A DNA stretch of 64,000 nt, taken from the NCBI RefSeq assembly GCF_004359505.1, contig NZ_SCWE01000001.1, positions 987,404-1,051,403 on the forward strand. The letters run 5' to 3'. A program made the translations under genes and the position numbers. The notes beneath the pieces were generated by a model, which was not told the origin of the DNA, did no database searches, and saw nothing but the letters and a program-made list of their open reading frames with translations. This DNA comes from Macrococcus hajekii. Its GTDB lineage: Bacteria > Bacillota > Bacilli > Staphylococcales > Staphylococcaceae. Positions 46,961-56,491 of this stretch are shown in pieces; position 1 is the stretch's first letter; each line of letters starts with the position of its first letter.

Positions 46961-49166
46961 ACTTGCTATACATTTTATGCGTTCTTGACGTCGCAGTATA
47001 TTTGAGTGTAGATGGTGAGAGTGCCGGTGCGTTGACCTGCAGCGTATTGAGTCCCATGCTGTTTGTCGTGACTGAGTATGTGTAGGTAGTCATGGCTGAG
47101 TCGCCACGCATATTCTCACGCGTCACTGTTGCATCACTACCGCTGAAGGCAATCTTTACGACATCCTGAATCAACCCACGCCTACTGTCTACAATATCAA
47201 TATAGACATAGGCATCCGTCTGACCGTTTGCCGGTGCATTTTCAAATTTCAGCACGTTATGCAGCTGACGATCACTTGTATAAGGAACCTGCACGACTGC
47301 GTTATGATTCTGAGTACCACAGTTAGATGTCTCCTTGATTTCATACTTGATAGACTTGTCAGTGATAATCGTATCGTATTGATTACGTAGTAATGTTACA
47401 GAGTACTTCTTCAATTCAGCTTCACTGTAGTTAGGTTTATTGACTACAATATCAGCGTTGAGCGTCGATGTACCTACTCGTTTAATGGCGTTGTCCGTTA
47501 TATCAACATTTGTAGATACTGGTGTCGACACGTCTGACGGCACACCGAGAAAAGTACCGTTATTATCTGATACACGATGGATGATGCCGCCCTGTTTATG
47601 TGTGATCGAGTTTCTTCTAATTGATGGATTGCCAAGCATTACTGATGGCGCGAAGATACCAATTGTCACGTTCTTCATAACGTTGTTCTCGATGATGATG
47701 TTGGTCGTCGTGTTACTGATGTTAACGGCGTAGACATTCAGCAAATCAGTCCGCACTTCAATAACATTGTTGGTAAACATCTGGTCCTTAATATGTGACT
47801 TGTAGACACCGTGTCCGAAACGAACAGCTTCAAGCACGCGTCCGCCTACCTGATCGTCAGCCCGGTTAGGTGCTATCCAGTTCACATCATCCGTGAATAG
47901 GAAATAGTTGCTGTCGAATACAATTTTATTAGTGTCAAAGTAGCTGTGTGCGCAGTGGGAGTTAGGATTGATAAATTTGTTGGCCTTAACCTCAACATTA
48001 CCTGAGAAGTGAATACTCAGCATATCCTGCGCAGATCCCTCAAAAATATTGTTGAAGATACGACACTCCATCAGATCGTTACGAACGGGACCGTTATTGT
48101 TGATTACAACGTTGTTCCAGGTACCTCCATGAAAAAAACAGTCCTGAATATTAATCTTACGCTTAACAGCTTTATTATATTGGACTTGCACAAGATGATA
48201 GTATTTATAGTAATTACGTGACTTGTCGCCGATTGATGGCCCAACATAATTCCATGTCACGCCGTTAACGATGTCCTGTTGACCTTGCGGATTGCCATCA
48301 ATCTGAATACCATACATGTTTACGTCACAGTCAATAAAGAAGAAAACTGAATGATAATCTCTAAAGAGATTATAGCCGCTTTGTTTATTTCGGTCATCGT
48401 CATCTCGGTTGGGATTATGGAAGAGAGTCGAGTTATTTGCAACCTTAATCTTGCTGAGTGTATAGCCGTCGCCTTTAAAGATGATGTTTTTATTCACGAA
48501 TAAAACGAAGTCCACAATAAATCCATTAGTCGTTGCCGGAATATAAACGACTGATGACTCAGGTACCTTATTAATCAGCTCCTGAATCGCTTCACGGTCA
48601 TTCGTAACACCATCACCTTTTGCCCCATGGTTAAGAATATTGTAGACATTGTTGTTCAGCGGTACTTTATTAAGGACACTTGTCTCAATCGCAACTGGAT
48701 CATAATTGATATCATTAATCACTTCTGCCTTGAGTGCTGTTGTATCCACTAAATGATGGTCGATGTCTATCTGTTGAACAACTTCACTGACTACATTTTC
48801 AAAGCCATAAATAGAGATTTTCTGCTGCTCACTTGCCAGACTGGACTGCTTGAGTACAATCATCGCCTCGTCATTCGCTGGATAGTACTTGCCGTCAACA
48901 GTTTTTACTTCTAAATAGTATGTTCCTGGCAAAACATTGTCGGGAATGTTAAACAGCAGACTGTCACCGTCCGTCTTATAGCTAGTGATTGCTACATAAC
49001 TCTTATCGTTATAGTTATTGATTCTAATATGTGCTATATCCGTTGATTTGAGGACAATACTTTCTCCGGCTTCATTTCTGAATTTAAATTTTAGAGTCGA
49101 AGTCGTGTCGCTGTGTCTTAGAACGTTACCATTAATATTCTCAACTCTGTTTATCTCTTTATACAC
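46959..49166 (-). CDS. BppU-type tail fibre with beta-helix domain
   Basis: A 735-aa structural protein. Residues 1-110 form a BppU N-terminal domain (ending in YYLEVKTVDGKYYP). A short coiled region leads to a pectate-lyase-like right-handed beta helix from about residue 175 (YNILNHGAKGDGVTNDREAIQ), with many repeated N-rich turns (NNVIEV, NNVMKNV). The C-terminal 170 residues look like a separate beta domain. It is probably the receptor-binding protein or a polysaccharide-degrading fibre. The end overlaps a terminator. Confidence 0.85.
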   Translation of the reverse strand: MYKEINRVENINGNVLRHSDTTSTLKFKFRNEAGESIVLKSTDIAHIRINNYNDKSYVAITSYKTDGDSLLFNIPDNVLPGTYYLEVKTVDGKYYPANDEAMIVLKQSSLASEQQKISIYGFENVVSEVVQQIDIDHHLVDTTALKAEVINDINYDPVAIETSVLNKVPLNNNVYNILNHGAKGDGVTNDREAIQELINKVPESSVVYIPATTNGFIVDFVLFVNKNIIFKGDGYTLSKIKVANNSTLFHNPNRDDDDRNKQSGYNLFRDYHSVFFFIDCDVNMYGIQIDGNPQGQQDIVNGVTWNYVGPSIGDKSRNYYKYYHLVQVQYNKAVKRKINIQDCFFHGGTWNNVVINNNGPVRNDLMECRIFNNIFEGSAQDMLSIHFSGNVEVKANKFINPNSHCAHSYFDTNKIVFDSNYFLFTDDVNWIAPNRADDQVGGRVLEAVRFGHGVYKSHIKDQMFTNNVIEVRTDLLNVYAVNISNTTTNIIIENNVMKNVTIGIFAPSVMLGNPSIRRNSITHKQGGIIHRVSDNNGTFLGVPSDVSTPVSTNVDITDNAIKRVGTSTLNADIVVNKPNYSEAELKKYSVTLLRNQYDTIITDKSIKYEIKETSNCGTQNHNAVVQVPYTSDRQLHNVLKFENAPANGQTDAYVYIDIVDSRRGLIQDVVKIAFSGSDATVTRENMRGDSAMTTYTYSVTTNSMGLNTLQVNAPALSPSTLKYTATSRTHKMYSK

Positions 49167-50216
49167 CTATAAATCACCTACCTTTTCTATTCTAGTGAAT
49201 GTGGCCACTGCCATTTTAGGGTTGTCGAGTTCGCCGCTTAGCCCACTAATTCGAGCTTTATACAATGTTCCTTCGTAGATATTTCTGATTAATACCCACT
49301 GATACATGCTGATTGACTCATGTTCATAGCCTGGTTGACTGTCGAGGCGCGCAATCTCAATCTGCCACTCTAATGCTTCCTTATTACGCTTCTTCAGTTC
49401 GTTTGTACCAAGCACCTTTAATTTCTCAGTTAATGCATAGCCTGTAAGATTAGCTGTTATCTGTGGCTCATATACATCACTTACATGTTTGCCATTTCTA
49501 TTAAAAAAGTCATAGGCTACTTTATCCTCGACCGTTACAGTCGGTCTCTGTGGCTGATTGTCAGCTTCAGGACCCAGTACATGCAGCTGTGTGAATACTT
49601 CAGAGTAATTAATGTGTTTGACCAATTTAACCAGGTCTCGCTCAAACTTCAGTTCTTTTCCGCTTAGTTCCTTGTCATCAATAATAAAATCGACATAGCG
49701 TGTTATGAAGTTTGCTTCCTCATCTACGTCGATTCTGAACCGTAATTCATGGCCTATTAAGTTAGCTACTTCACCCAATAAATCATAGGCTGATTTAATG
49801 TGATCGGTAGAAAAGGCTCTCTGATTTGCTGTGTAAGTAATATTTCCGCGCTTCCAGCTGCTATCGTAAAGAATATAATCAACGATACTCATGATAGTTC
49901 CTGTAGGCAGACTGAACGGCTGTAGCAGGTGAATCACTTTCAAGTCGTCGTGAGTCGGATAAGCCTTAATTGATAGATATTTATAACGGCCATAGAATAC
50001 TTCTACTTCCTGCACAATGAATTCATACCACTCACCATTAAATTGAGTAAGCAGACGTGATTGCTGTTCTAACACAAATGTGTCATCATTCGCCTCAATT
50101 TCAAAGCTAAGTTCATAGGCATTCGTGTCATTGATATTTATAGTGGCACCGACGTGATTCTTAAATTCACCTATGATTTTCTGACCATTCTGCGATACTA
50201 AATAGATACTTGTCAT
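49167..50216 (-). CDS. Tail-associated protein (Prophage_tail/Tal-like)
   Basis: A 349-aa protein of the Prophage_tail (minor structural) family, equivalent to the N-terminal hub part of Tal/gp18-like proteins. MTSIYLVSQNGQKIIGEF and FLLTQFNGEWYEFIV-like strands at the start, then a baseplate hub fold to the end. The lytic C-terminal domain of some relatives is absent. It overlaps the end of dit by four bases, as usual. Confidence 0.82.
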   Translation of the reverse strand: MTSIYLVSQNGQKIIGEFKNHVGATININDTNAYELSFEIEANDDTFVLEQQSRLLTQFNGEWYEFIVQEVEVFYGRYKYLSIKAYPTHDDLKVIHLLQPFSLPTGTIMSIVDYILYDSSWKRGNITYTANQRAFSTDHIKSAYDLLGEVANLIGHELRFRIDVDEEANFITRYVDFIIDDKELSGKELKFERDLVKLVKHINYSEVFTQLHVLGPEADNQPQRPTVTVEDKVAYDFFNRNGKHVSDVYEPQITANLTGYALTEKLKVLGTNELKKRNKEALEWQIEIARLDSQPGYEHESISMYQWVLIRNIYEGTLYKARISGLSGELDNPKMAVATFTRIEKVGDL

Positions 50217-51676
50217 AGATAACGCTCCCTATACGCTTGATAGCCACTTTCAATGATGCTTGGTGGATTCACTGTGATGATGTTTTCACCTTGCACGATG
50301 TCAAAGTAATCGCTCTTAAGGCTCTTGTGATATTTAGGTTCACCGTTAATTGTTAGCAGATGTTTGTCATGGTCGATGACCAGTTCATCTCCTGAAGAAA
50401 AAATATAGGGAGATTCTGACTCAACTGCAAGCTGCTGTACTTTAGCATAAGAGGTGTTGAATTTCATAGGATCATAGTTAGGTGCTCTTAGATCCTGCGT
50501 CTGCACAAAGACTAATGCTCGTTTATAATCTCCTGCATAGTCATCAAATGTACGAATATATCTACCTGTATGCGTGCTGTATCGCATTCCAGTGATGACG
50601 TTGTAATCAACGCCGACATAAGCTGTATACTTATTTTCTGTTTTAGTCAATTTGAGAACAAGACCTTGTTGACGCCATCCAGCATTTTCGTAATAAAGAA
50701 CCTGTTTAGATTTATTCTCATTGTATAGTGTCATTATTACTTCAATTAAATTATTCATTGTTGATTGATTACGTGCTTCTATTACAGCTACAGGTTTCTT
50801 TAATTCGTCCAGTAGAATAAATTGTTTACGTCCCATCTCTAAATTTTTAGATGGTGGCGTTATAATCCGGCACTCAAATTCCCAGTTGCCTGACACACGC
50901 TGATCAAGCTGTTTATATTTGGCTGGTCCAAACCAGTCAGACATACCGATTCTATCACCAAATGTATCAACAAACATCACATTATCTTTAGACGTATACT
51001 TACCTTTAGCTGTCCCGACAACGGGGAGCGCAGTCTTTTCTGCAATATTTGGCCATCCGTTAAATATGTCAGATGCATAAGCATTAAGGACACCCATATT
51101 ACGTTGTAGCAGCATGTTAGCATCTGAGACTTCTTTGCCAAAAACTACAGATTTACCAGTTGTTTCATTATTGATGCTTAATATCGTGGCATCCTCTTTA
51201 ACCTTTATATACTGTACAGGTGGTGTCTTGATGCCCGCATTATAAGTTGTAAGCTGACCATTTATAAAACTATCCTTATTTGGTTCGCCGTTTAATTCAT
51301 AATACCAGCGGGAGGATTTAACAGTGAGTTCGATAATGCCGAATCCTCTGACGTGCGGTTTAATCTCGTAAGGCCCGTCAATCTTACATAATAATCGCTT
51401 ATTAGAAAAATCAAATTCAAGTATTTGTTCTTCATTACTCCTGAAGTAATTAGCAAGGTCTTTAATGATGTCGTCGAATGATTTTGTATAATAGTGATTC
51501 TTAATGATTAGAGGTAGTTTGAATTCCATTGATGAATAAGTATTTTCTACAAATTGTGAGCCATTCATACCCTCATTATCTTGATAACGACTAACAGAAT
51601 GAAAAGAAGGGAGTTTGAACTCCCTTTCAACTACTAGCCATGAGGGCGGCTCTTTACCGCCATATTTAAAGTTCAT
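50213..51676 (-). CDS. Distal tail protein Dit with an inserted domain
   Basis: A 487-aa protein; classical Dit is about 250-300 aa. Residues 1-135 form the N-terminal Dit ring domain (PSFHSVSRYQDNEGMNGSQ, FRSNEEQILEF). The galectin-like domain is split: one part near 145-200 and the rest at 425-487 (GDELVIDHDKHLLTINGE). Between them, about residues 205-420 form an extra beta-rich domain (SGNWEFECRIITPP, LKLTKTENKYTAYVGV) resembling carbohydrate-binding modules in evolved Dits. It may help bind host wall sugars; that is inference. Confidence 0.82.
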   Translation of the reverse strand: MNFKYGGKEPPSWLVVEREFKLPSFHSVSRYQDNEGMNGSQFVENTYSSMEFKLPLIIKNHYYTKSFDDIIKDLANYFRSNEEQILEFDFSNKRLLCKIDGPYEIKPHVRGFGIIELTVKSSRWYYELNGEPNKDSFINGQLTTYNAGIKTPPVQYIKVKEDATILSINNETTGKSVVFGKEVSDANMLLQRNMGVLNAYASDIFNGWPNIAEKTALPVVGTAKGKYTSKDNVMFVDTFGDRIGMSDWFGPAKYKQLDQRVSGNWEFECRIITPPSKNLEMGRKQFILLDELKKPVAVIEARNQSTMNNLIEVIMTLYNENKSKQVLYYENAGWRQQGLVLKLTKTENKYTAYVGVDYNVITGMRYSTHTGRYIRTFDDYAGDYKRALVFVQTQDLRAPNYDPMKFNTSYAKVQQLAVESESPYIFSSGDELVIDHDKHLLTINGEPKYHKSLKSDYFDIVQGENIITVNPPSIIESGYQAYRERYL

Positions 51677-51688
51677 AGCAACTCTCCT

Positions 51689-54600
51689 TTATTCGTATCT
51701 TTCTCTCAGACGGTTCATTGATTTTATTTCTCTGTCTAAACCCTTAGCTAGACCACGACCATCGATAGGTGGTTTAGCTTCGATGCCTGTTACTAGCCGC
51801 ACTATTTCTCGCAGATAATCGTTCTGTTCAAGTACTGCGTTAAGCAGTGTATCATCTGACGCATTAGATATATTCATCTGAGCTGGTCGCTTATTCCCGA
51901 CTGTCGCATTACCTTGAATCTGATTAGCAGCCATTGCTATCATGGCCATCGCTTCACTTCGTCTCGATGGATCAGTAGGAATAACCCATTCTGGATAACC
52001 TCCCTCTGCGATGTTGTACCAGCCAGGATTTTTAATAAAACCTCCCGTTGCAAAGCGATTTTTATCAGCTGACTTCGTAAATCCACCTTTTGATTTAAGG
52101 CTCTTTAACCACGGCTCTGGGTCAACGTCAACACCATTAACTCTACGACCAAAGTGTAAGTGAGGCCCTGTACTAAAACCAGTATTACCAGTTAAACCGA
52201 TTGTCTCACCAGCTTTAATTTTAGTGCCGTCAGCTGGAGTTGCGCTAAAGTTTTTCAAGTGAGCGAAAATTAACTCTACTGCACCCGCAACAACTTTAAC
52301 CCAGTTACCATATCCACCATTCATGAACGATTGTCGTTTAACCGTACCACTCATAGGCGTTCCTATCTTCTTATAGACAAAAGGAAAGTCGACACCTTCA
52401 TGGTATGGTCTACCTGTAGCTGCTGTATAAGCTGCTGTACGACCGAAGTGATAGTTAATAAGTGACGGGTCTAATACTCCGCCCTTACCTACACCACCAG
52501 AGGTATCTAACCCGCCTTTTAACATCTTAACAACTGCTGATTTCATCTTACTGAACAGCCCTCTAGCAAAGTCCCCGATGAAGCTGCCTTTCATATTCTT
52601 AAAACCATCAAAACCTAATGCACCGATAATCTTCTCGAACAATTTACCAGGATCAGTTGCATATTCCATTACATCGCCTATTTTTTTTGTAATTGAACCT
52701 GCAATATCTTTAACTGAGTTATAGCCATTCGCAAGTTTATCTTTAAATCCACCCCACATAGTACCAGAATCAAAATGTGGAAGGATTTGTTGTGTCTGAG
52801 CACCATTAAAGACTCTCGACCCTTTAGGCAGATAAGTCATCGTATCTCTATCAGGAGTCAGTACGCGTTTACCGTTTGGATATTCGATAATCTCGTTTCT
52901 GAATCCACCTTTACCATTGCCACGACCTTTATCGCCTACGATAGCCATAGTTCCCTGTGCGATTTTTCCATTCTTCACAATGTTTTCATGAGTATGTGTC
53001 GTGCCTGTGTGAAATGTCGGTATACCTGGCAATCCAATTACGCTACCAACCTTATTAATACCTTTGATTAAACCGTTCACACCGTTCTTAACAGCGTTTG
53101 TCATACCCGTAACATGGTCCTTGATTTTATCAACAATACCTTTAAGTCCGTTTTTCATGTTATTAAAAGTATTTCTGACTCCTGACCAGAGACCACTAGC
53201 CATATTGATCGCTTTATTTTTGATGCTACCCCATATATTTCCGATGAAATCCCTGAGCTGAGTCATAATGCTTCTAGTTGTATTCCACAAACGATTAAAT
53301 ATGTTTTTAGCACCGTTAAACAAGGCGGTGATACTATTGACCGTCGTATTTTTTATAAACGACCAACCACTTGAAAATAGATTTTTCAATCCGTTAATAG
53401 AACCAGATAAAAATCTGCCTATACCACCAAAAATATTTTTGATGAGGTTAAAAATAAATGACAAAACATTTTTAAAAATACTGCTGACTACATTAAGTCC
53501 GCCTTTAAACAAACCTCTAAACAAGCCCATGAAAACTTTGGCAACTCCCATGATTTTGCCTAAAAGTGTTAGTTGGATGAAATTCCACACAAACGTCAAT
53601 GCGCCTTTTAAAACTTGCTTAATGCCTTCCCACATCTTCTTCCAGTTACCTGTGAATAAGCCACCAAAAATCTTCATTACACCAAAAATAATATCTAGTG
53701 CAGCTTTAATGGTATTTTTTATATTATCCCAAGTTGAAACAATCAACATTTTTACTGCCGGCCAGACAAACTTCATGATTGCCCATATTTTATCAAGCAC
53801 AAATTTGATAACGGTCCATATTGCATTAAAAGCTATTTTAATTGCATTTCCGATGTTTTGAACAGCCTGCATTATCATCGTGCCATTCTGCGCCCAGAAT
53901 GTTTTGATTTGCGAGATAATACTCATGGCAAATGTTTTGATTGCGTTGAAGATAATCATTAACGATTCTTTTAGTAAATGGAATTTATACATGATACTGA
54001 TGACAAAGTTCTCAACGCCAATGATTTGTTCAGGTGTAAAACCAAGTTTTTGTAATATGGTAGCTCCGCCCAACCAGTCGCCTTTAAACATCGCCAGAAC
54101 ACCAGTAAATACACCTTTTATCCTATTAAATGCTCCGATTACACCATTAATAGCACCATTCACAATGTTTCTGAATGTCTCAGACTTTTTATAGGCCGTT
54201 ACAAATGCAGCGCCTAACAATGTGATAACACCAATAGTTAAGCCGACAGGACCAGTGAAAGCCATAAAGATGGATCTAATAAGTCCAAACTTACTCGCGA
54301 AAAACCCAGCCATCCCCCCGGCTTCTGCGATTGCTGGTCCTAGTGGTGACAGCAGACTGAGAATACTGCCTAGAGAACCAGCTAGTACGCCCGCTACTGT
54401 AATAACTGGACCTAAAGCTGCTAGAAAGCCGCCAAATGCCAGAATAGCAACTTGTGCGCCATCGCCTAATCCTTTAAACCAAGTCGCCGCACTTTTTACG
54501 ACAGATGTCATAGATTTCAAAGCTTCGACTGCTAAAGGGAGGACGGGTTTGCCGATTTCTGCTAAAAAGTCCTTTGCACTTGTTTTTACGTTGGATAATT

Positions 54601-55633
54601 GCGTGTTCAGCGTGTCCGATTCTCTCGATGCCTGACCTAACGCACCAGATAGCTTGTTTCCGTCCTCAACCATGGCAAGTAAGGTTAATTGTTTCTGTGA
54701 TTCTGATAAATCATTAAACGACTTACTATACAACTCGTTAGCTTTCGCGTTACGTGTTGTCTCAGTAGAACTGATACCTAATGCTGAGTCGTTTTCATAG
54801 TTACCTTTTAAGTATGATTGCAGCGATTCTGTCACTTCGCTGATATTCTTGTCATAAAAGGCCGCACTATCAGCTGCCGCTAATGTGGCACGGCTAGATA
54901 TATCCAATGCTTGTTCTGTGTCGGACCCTGTCGTCTTTGCGAACGCTGCAATTTGTGTAAACGTCCCGCGTAGTGAATTGGGTAGTAATCCGGTTTCTTT
55001 GGATATTTTATCAAGTGATGCACTTGCATCTTTCTCCATATCCCCAAATACTTGAGTAAACTGACTGGCAGCCGCCTCATAATCTGCTGTCGCTTGCAGT
55101 GCGCCAACGCCTAATGCCCCAATCGACGTGGTAAGGCCCATCGTCAGCTGTCCACCGACCTGCTTAAACTTATCGCCGACACTTGTTAATTTACCACCTA
55201 TTTTATCAAGCGATCCGCCGAGGATGGTCCACTTGCTTGATGCTAATTCTTGTTCACGCTGAAATGCTTTCATCTCATTTTTAGTATTTGATAACTGTCG
55301 TTCCAACAAATTAAGATTGTCAGCTTGTTTATTGTATTCCTGTCTAATTTTAGATGCTTCTGCCGTATGTGATTTACCTGCAGCAGTTAACTCATCCATC
55401 TTTGCTTTCAGACCAGATACATTTTTCTGTTGATTCTTAATAGTGCCACTCAAATCTTCAATTGCTTGACCGTATGAATCAACACTTTTTTCTGTGTACT
55501 TAAAGTTGTTGAGGTTTGTCTTGAGTGACCCATTTAAATCTTTGAATGACCGCTTGATAGCTCCTAATGACCTATCGATGCCTGTTGAATCTAGGTCAAG
55601 TCCAATACTTAAACCTCTTATTCGTTCCGTCAT
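51689..55633 (-). CDS. Tape measure protein with M23 peptidase domain
   Basis: A 1314-aa protein that sets tail length and may act on entry. Residues 1-150 are coiled-coil. A TP901-type region (LSTETTRNAKANELYSKSF-like, residues about 160-380) follows, then a long series of hydrophobic and amphipathic helices (KNIFGGIGRFLSGSING and similar). The C-terminal part carries an M23 domain near residues 1080-1190 (YHEGVDFPF, GLTGNTGFSTGPHLHFG). The M23 domain could locally open peptidoglycan during DNA injection. Long frames on the opposite strand here are shadows. Confidence 0.92.
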   Translation of the reverse strand: MTERIRGLSIGLDLDSTGIDRSLGAIKRSFKDLNGSLKTNLNNFKYTEKSVDSYGQAIEDLSGTIKNQQKNVSGLKAKMDELTAAGKSHTAEASKIRQEYNKQADNLNLLERQLSNTKNEMKAFQREQELASSKWTILGGSLDKIGGKLTSVGDKFKQVGGQLTMGLTTSIGALGVGALQATADYEAAASQFTQVFGDMEKDASASLDKISKETGLLPNSLRGTFTQIAAFAKTTGSDTEQALDISSRATLAAADSAAFYDKNISEVTESLQSYLKGNYENDSALGISSTETTRNAKANELYSKSFNDLSESQKQLTLLAMVEDGNKLSGALGQASRESDTLNTQLSNVKTSAKDFLAEIGKPVLPLAVEALKSMTSVVKSAATWFKGLGDGAQVAILAFGGFLAALGPVITVAGVLAGSLGSILSLLSPLGPAIAEAGGMAGFFASKFGLIRSIFMAFTGPVGLTIGVITLLGAAFVTAYKKSETFRNIVNGAINGVIGAFNRIKGVFTGVLAMFKGDWLGGATILQKLGFTPEQIIGVENFVISIMYKFHLLKESLMIIFNAIKTFAMSIISQIKTFWAQNGTMIMQAVQNIGNAIKIAFNAIWTVIKFVLDKIWAIMKFVWPAVKMLIVSTWDNIKNTIKAALDIIFGVMKIFGGLFTGNWKKMWEGIKQVLKGALTFVWNFIQLTLLGKIMGVAKVFMGLFRGLFKGGLNVVSSIFKNVLSFIFNLIKNIFGGIGRFLSGSINGLKNLFSSGWSFIKNTTVNSITALFNGAKNIFNRLWNTTRSIMTQLRDFIGNIWGSIKNKAINMASGLWSGVRNTFNNMKNGLKGIVDKIKDHVTGMTNAVKNGVNGLIKGINKVGSVIGLPGIPTFHTGTTHTHENIVKNGKIAQGTMAIVGDKGRGNGKGGFRNEIIEYPNGKRVLTPDRDTMTYLPKGSRVFNGAQTQQILPHFDSGTMWGGFKDKLANGYNSVKDIAGSITKKIGDVMEYATDPGKLFEKIIGALGFDGFKNMKGSFIGDFARGLFSKMKSAVVKMLKGGLDTSGGVGKGGVLDPSLINYHFGRTAAYTAATGRPYHEGVDFPFVYKKIGTPMSGTVKRQSFMNGGYGNWVKVVAGAVELIFAHLKNFSATPADGTKIKAGETIGLTGNTGFSTGPHLHFGRRVNGVDVDPEPWLKSLKSKGGFTKSADKNRFATGGFIKNPGWYNIAEGGYPEWVIPTDPSRRSEAMAMIAMAANQIQGNATVGNKRPAQMNISNASDDTLLNAVLEQNDYLREIVRLVTGIEAKPPIDGRGLAKGLDREIKSMNRLRERYE

Positions 55634-55660
55634 TTATCCACCACCTTCATATTGACAAAT

Positions 55661-55702
55661 AAAAAAGTCATCAACCTCCAAATGCGGAGATCAATGACTT
55701 CG
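55661..55702. terminator. Terminator-like hairpin between the chaperone and tape measure genes
   Basis: AAGTCATTGATCTCC and GGAGGTTGATGACTT pair over 15 bp (three G-T pairs) with a six-base loop. T runs follow on both strands. It lies in the end of the GT frame, about 30 bases before the tape measure gene. Confidence 0.8.
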
Positions 55703-56197
55703 TTTTTTTAGGCTTGTTCTTTTCTTCGACAACTTCCATGAAGAAGTTAAATGGCATATCCAATATTTCGTTGATATCTTTGCCTGAATCACTCATCATA
55801 TCGTACACAAGCTTTTTCATGTTAGATTTATGTTCTTTCAGAGTGACACTCTCTACACCATTTAAATCATCTTCGCCAGTTCCTTTTTTCTTTCTTCGCT
55901 CATCCGTCCTTCTGCTACAAAGGCCACCTGTTCCTGCAGCTCTGTTAAGGCGTCCGGTGCATGCAGACCATCCATTAATTGCTCTTTCGAGAATTGTTTA
56001 TTGTAGATGTCCACCACCATATCAAGCATCATATCAAACGCTTGTTTTTCAGTGACTTTATCGCCTTGCATTTCATCCATTAAATCAACTGCCTGGTACA
56101 TCATCTTGAACGGAATAAATGCGGGTGTTACGAATGTGTCGAATACCGGCTCATTATTTTTCATTTCTTTAACTAAACGGATATAGTTTCTTTTCAT
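55671..56197 (-). CDS. Tail assembly chaperone GT fusion made by -1 frameshift
   Basis: Translation of the 111-aa chaperone gene meets AAAAAAG at 55889-55883, a classical A_AAA_AAG slippery site. A -1 shift continues in a frame that is open for another 70 codons to the TGA at 55671-55673. That frame reads GTGEDDLNGVESVTLKEHKS and ends SLISAFGG. It has no start codon of its own, as expected for the T part of gpGT. Together they bind the tape measure protein during tail assembly. Confidence 0.82.
55862..56197 (-). CDS. Tail assembly chaperone G
   Basis: A 111-aa protein with FVTPAFIPFKMMYQAVDLMDE typical of siphophage tail assembly chaperones. It ends in EERKKELAKMI right after the slippery site. 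It lies between the major tail protein and tape measure genes, the canonical position. Confidence 0.85.
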   Translation of the reverse strand: MKRNYIRLVKEMKNNEPVFDTFVTPAFIPFKMMYQAVDLMDEMQGDKVTEKQAFDMMLDMVVDIYNKQFSKEQLMDGLHAPDALTELQEQVAFVAEGRMSEERKKELAKMI

Positions 56198-56221
56198 ATT
56201 TATATACCTACCTTTTTATTT

Positions 56222-56416
56222 TTATAAGTTAAACGTTTCTTTTAAAGTCTTTCTGAAGTCTTGTGTTGTAGTATCTGCGTTATTCAATACTGCATAGGCG
56301 TTTACTAAGCTATCCAAGTTTTCACGCTCTAGTACTGCACCCTTATGCTGTACAAGCGTTGTAGCATTATTGTGAATACCTTCAAGCAGTACTTTATTCA
56401 CTTTTTCTATATTCAT
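56222..56416 (-). CDS. Small phage protein of unknown function (64 aa)
   Basis: A 64-aa hydrophilic, helical protein (KVNKVLLEGIHNNATTLVQ). I do not recognise it. It sits between the major tail protein, from which it is separated by a strong hairpin, and the chaperone gene, 25 bases away. A small gene at this position occurs in several staphylococcal phages. Confidence 0.65.
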   Translation of the reverse strand: MNIEKVNKVLLEGIHNNATTLVQHKGAVLERENLDSLVNAYAVLNNADTTTQDFRKTLKETFNL

Positions 56417-56461
56417 GTTTGTATGTCTCCTTAATTTTGCAAAATTATCTAATAAGAATTA

Positions 56462-56488
56462 GAAAGAGCGCTTATATGAGCGCTCTTA
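56462..56488. terminator. Terminator-like hairpin after the major tail protein gene
   Basis: AAGAGCGCT and AGCGCTCTT form a perfect 9-bp GC-rich stem. On the minus strand TCTAATTCTTATT follows, so termination would be partial. Confidence 0.7.
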
Positions 56489-56491
56489 GTT

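Noticed and set aside
53268..53861. 197-codon plus-strand frame inside the tape measure gene
   Set aside because: It is the mirror of a low-complexity hydrophobic region in the tape measure protein and not a gene in its own right.
55714..56055. 113-codon plus-strand frame opposite the tail chaperone
   Set aside because: It is antisense to the G/GT genes, which are supported by family features and a slippery site.
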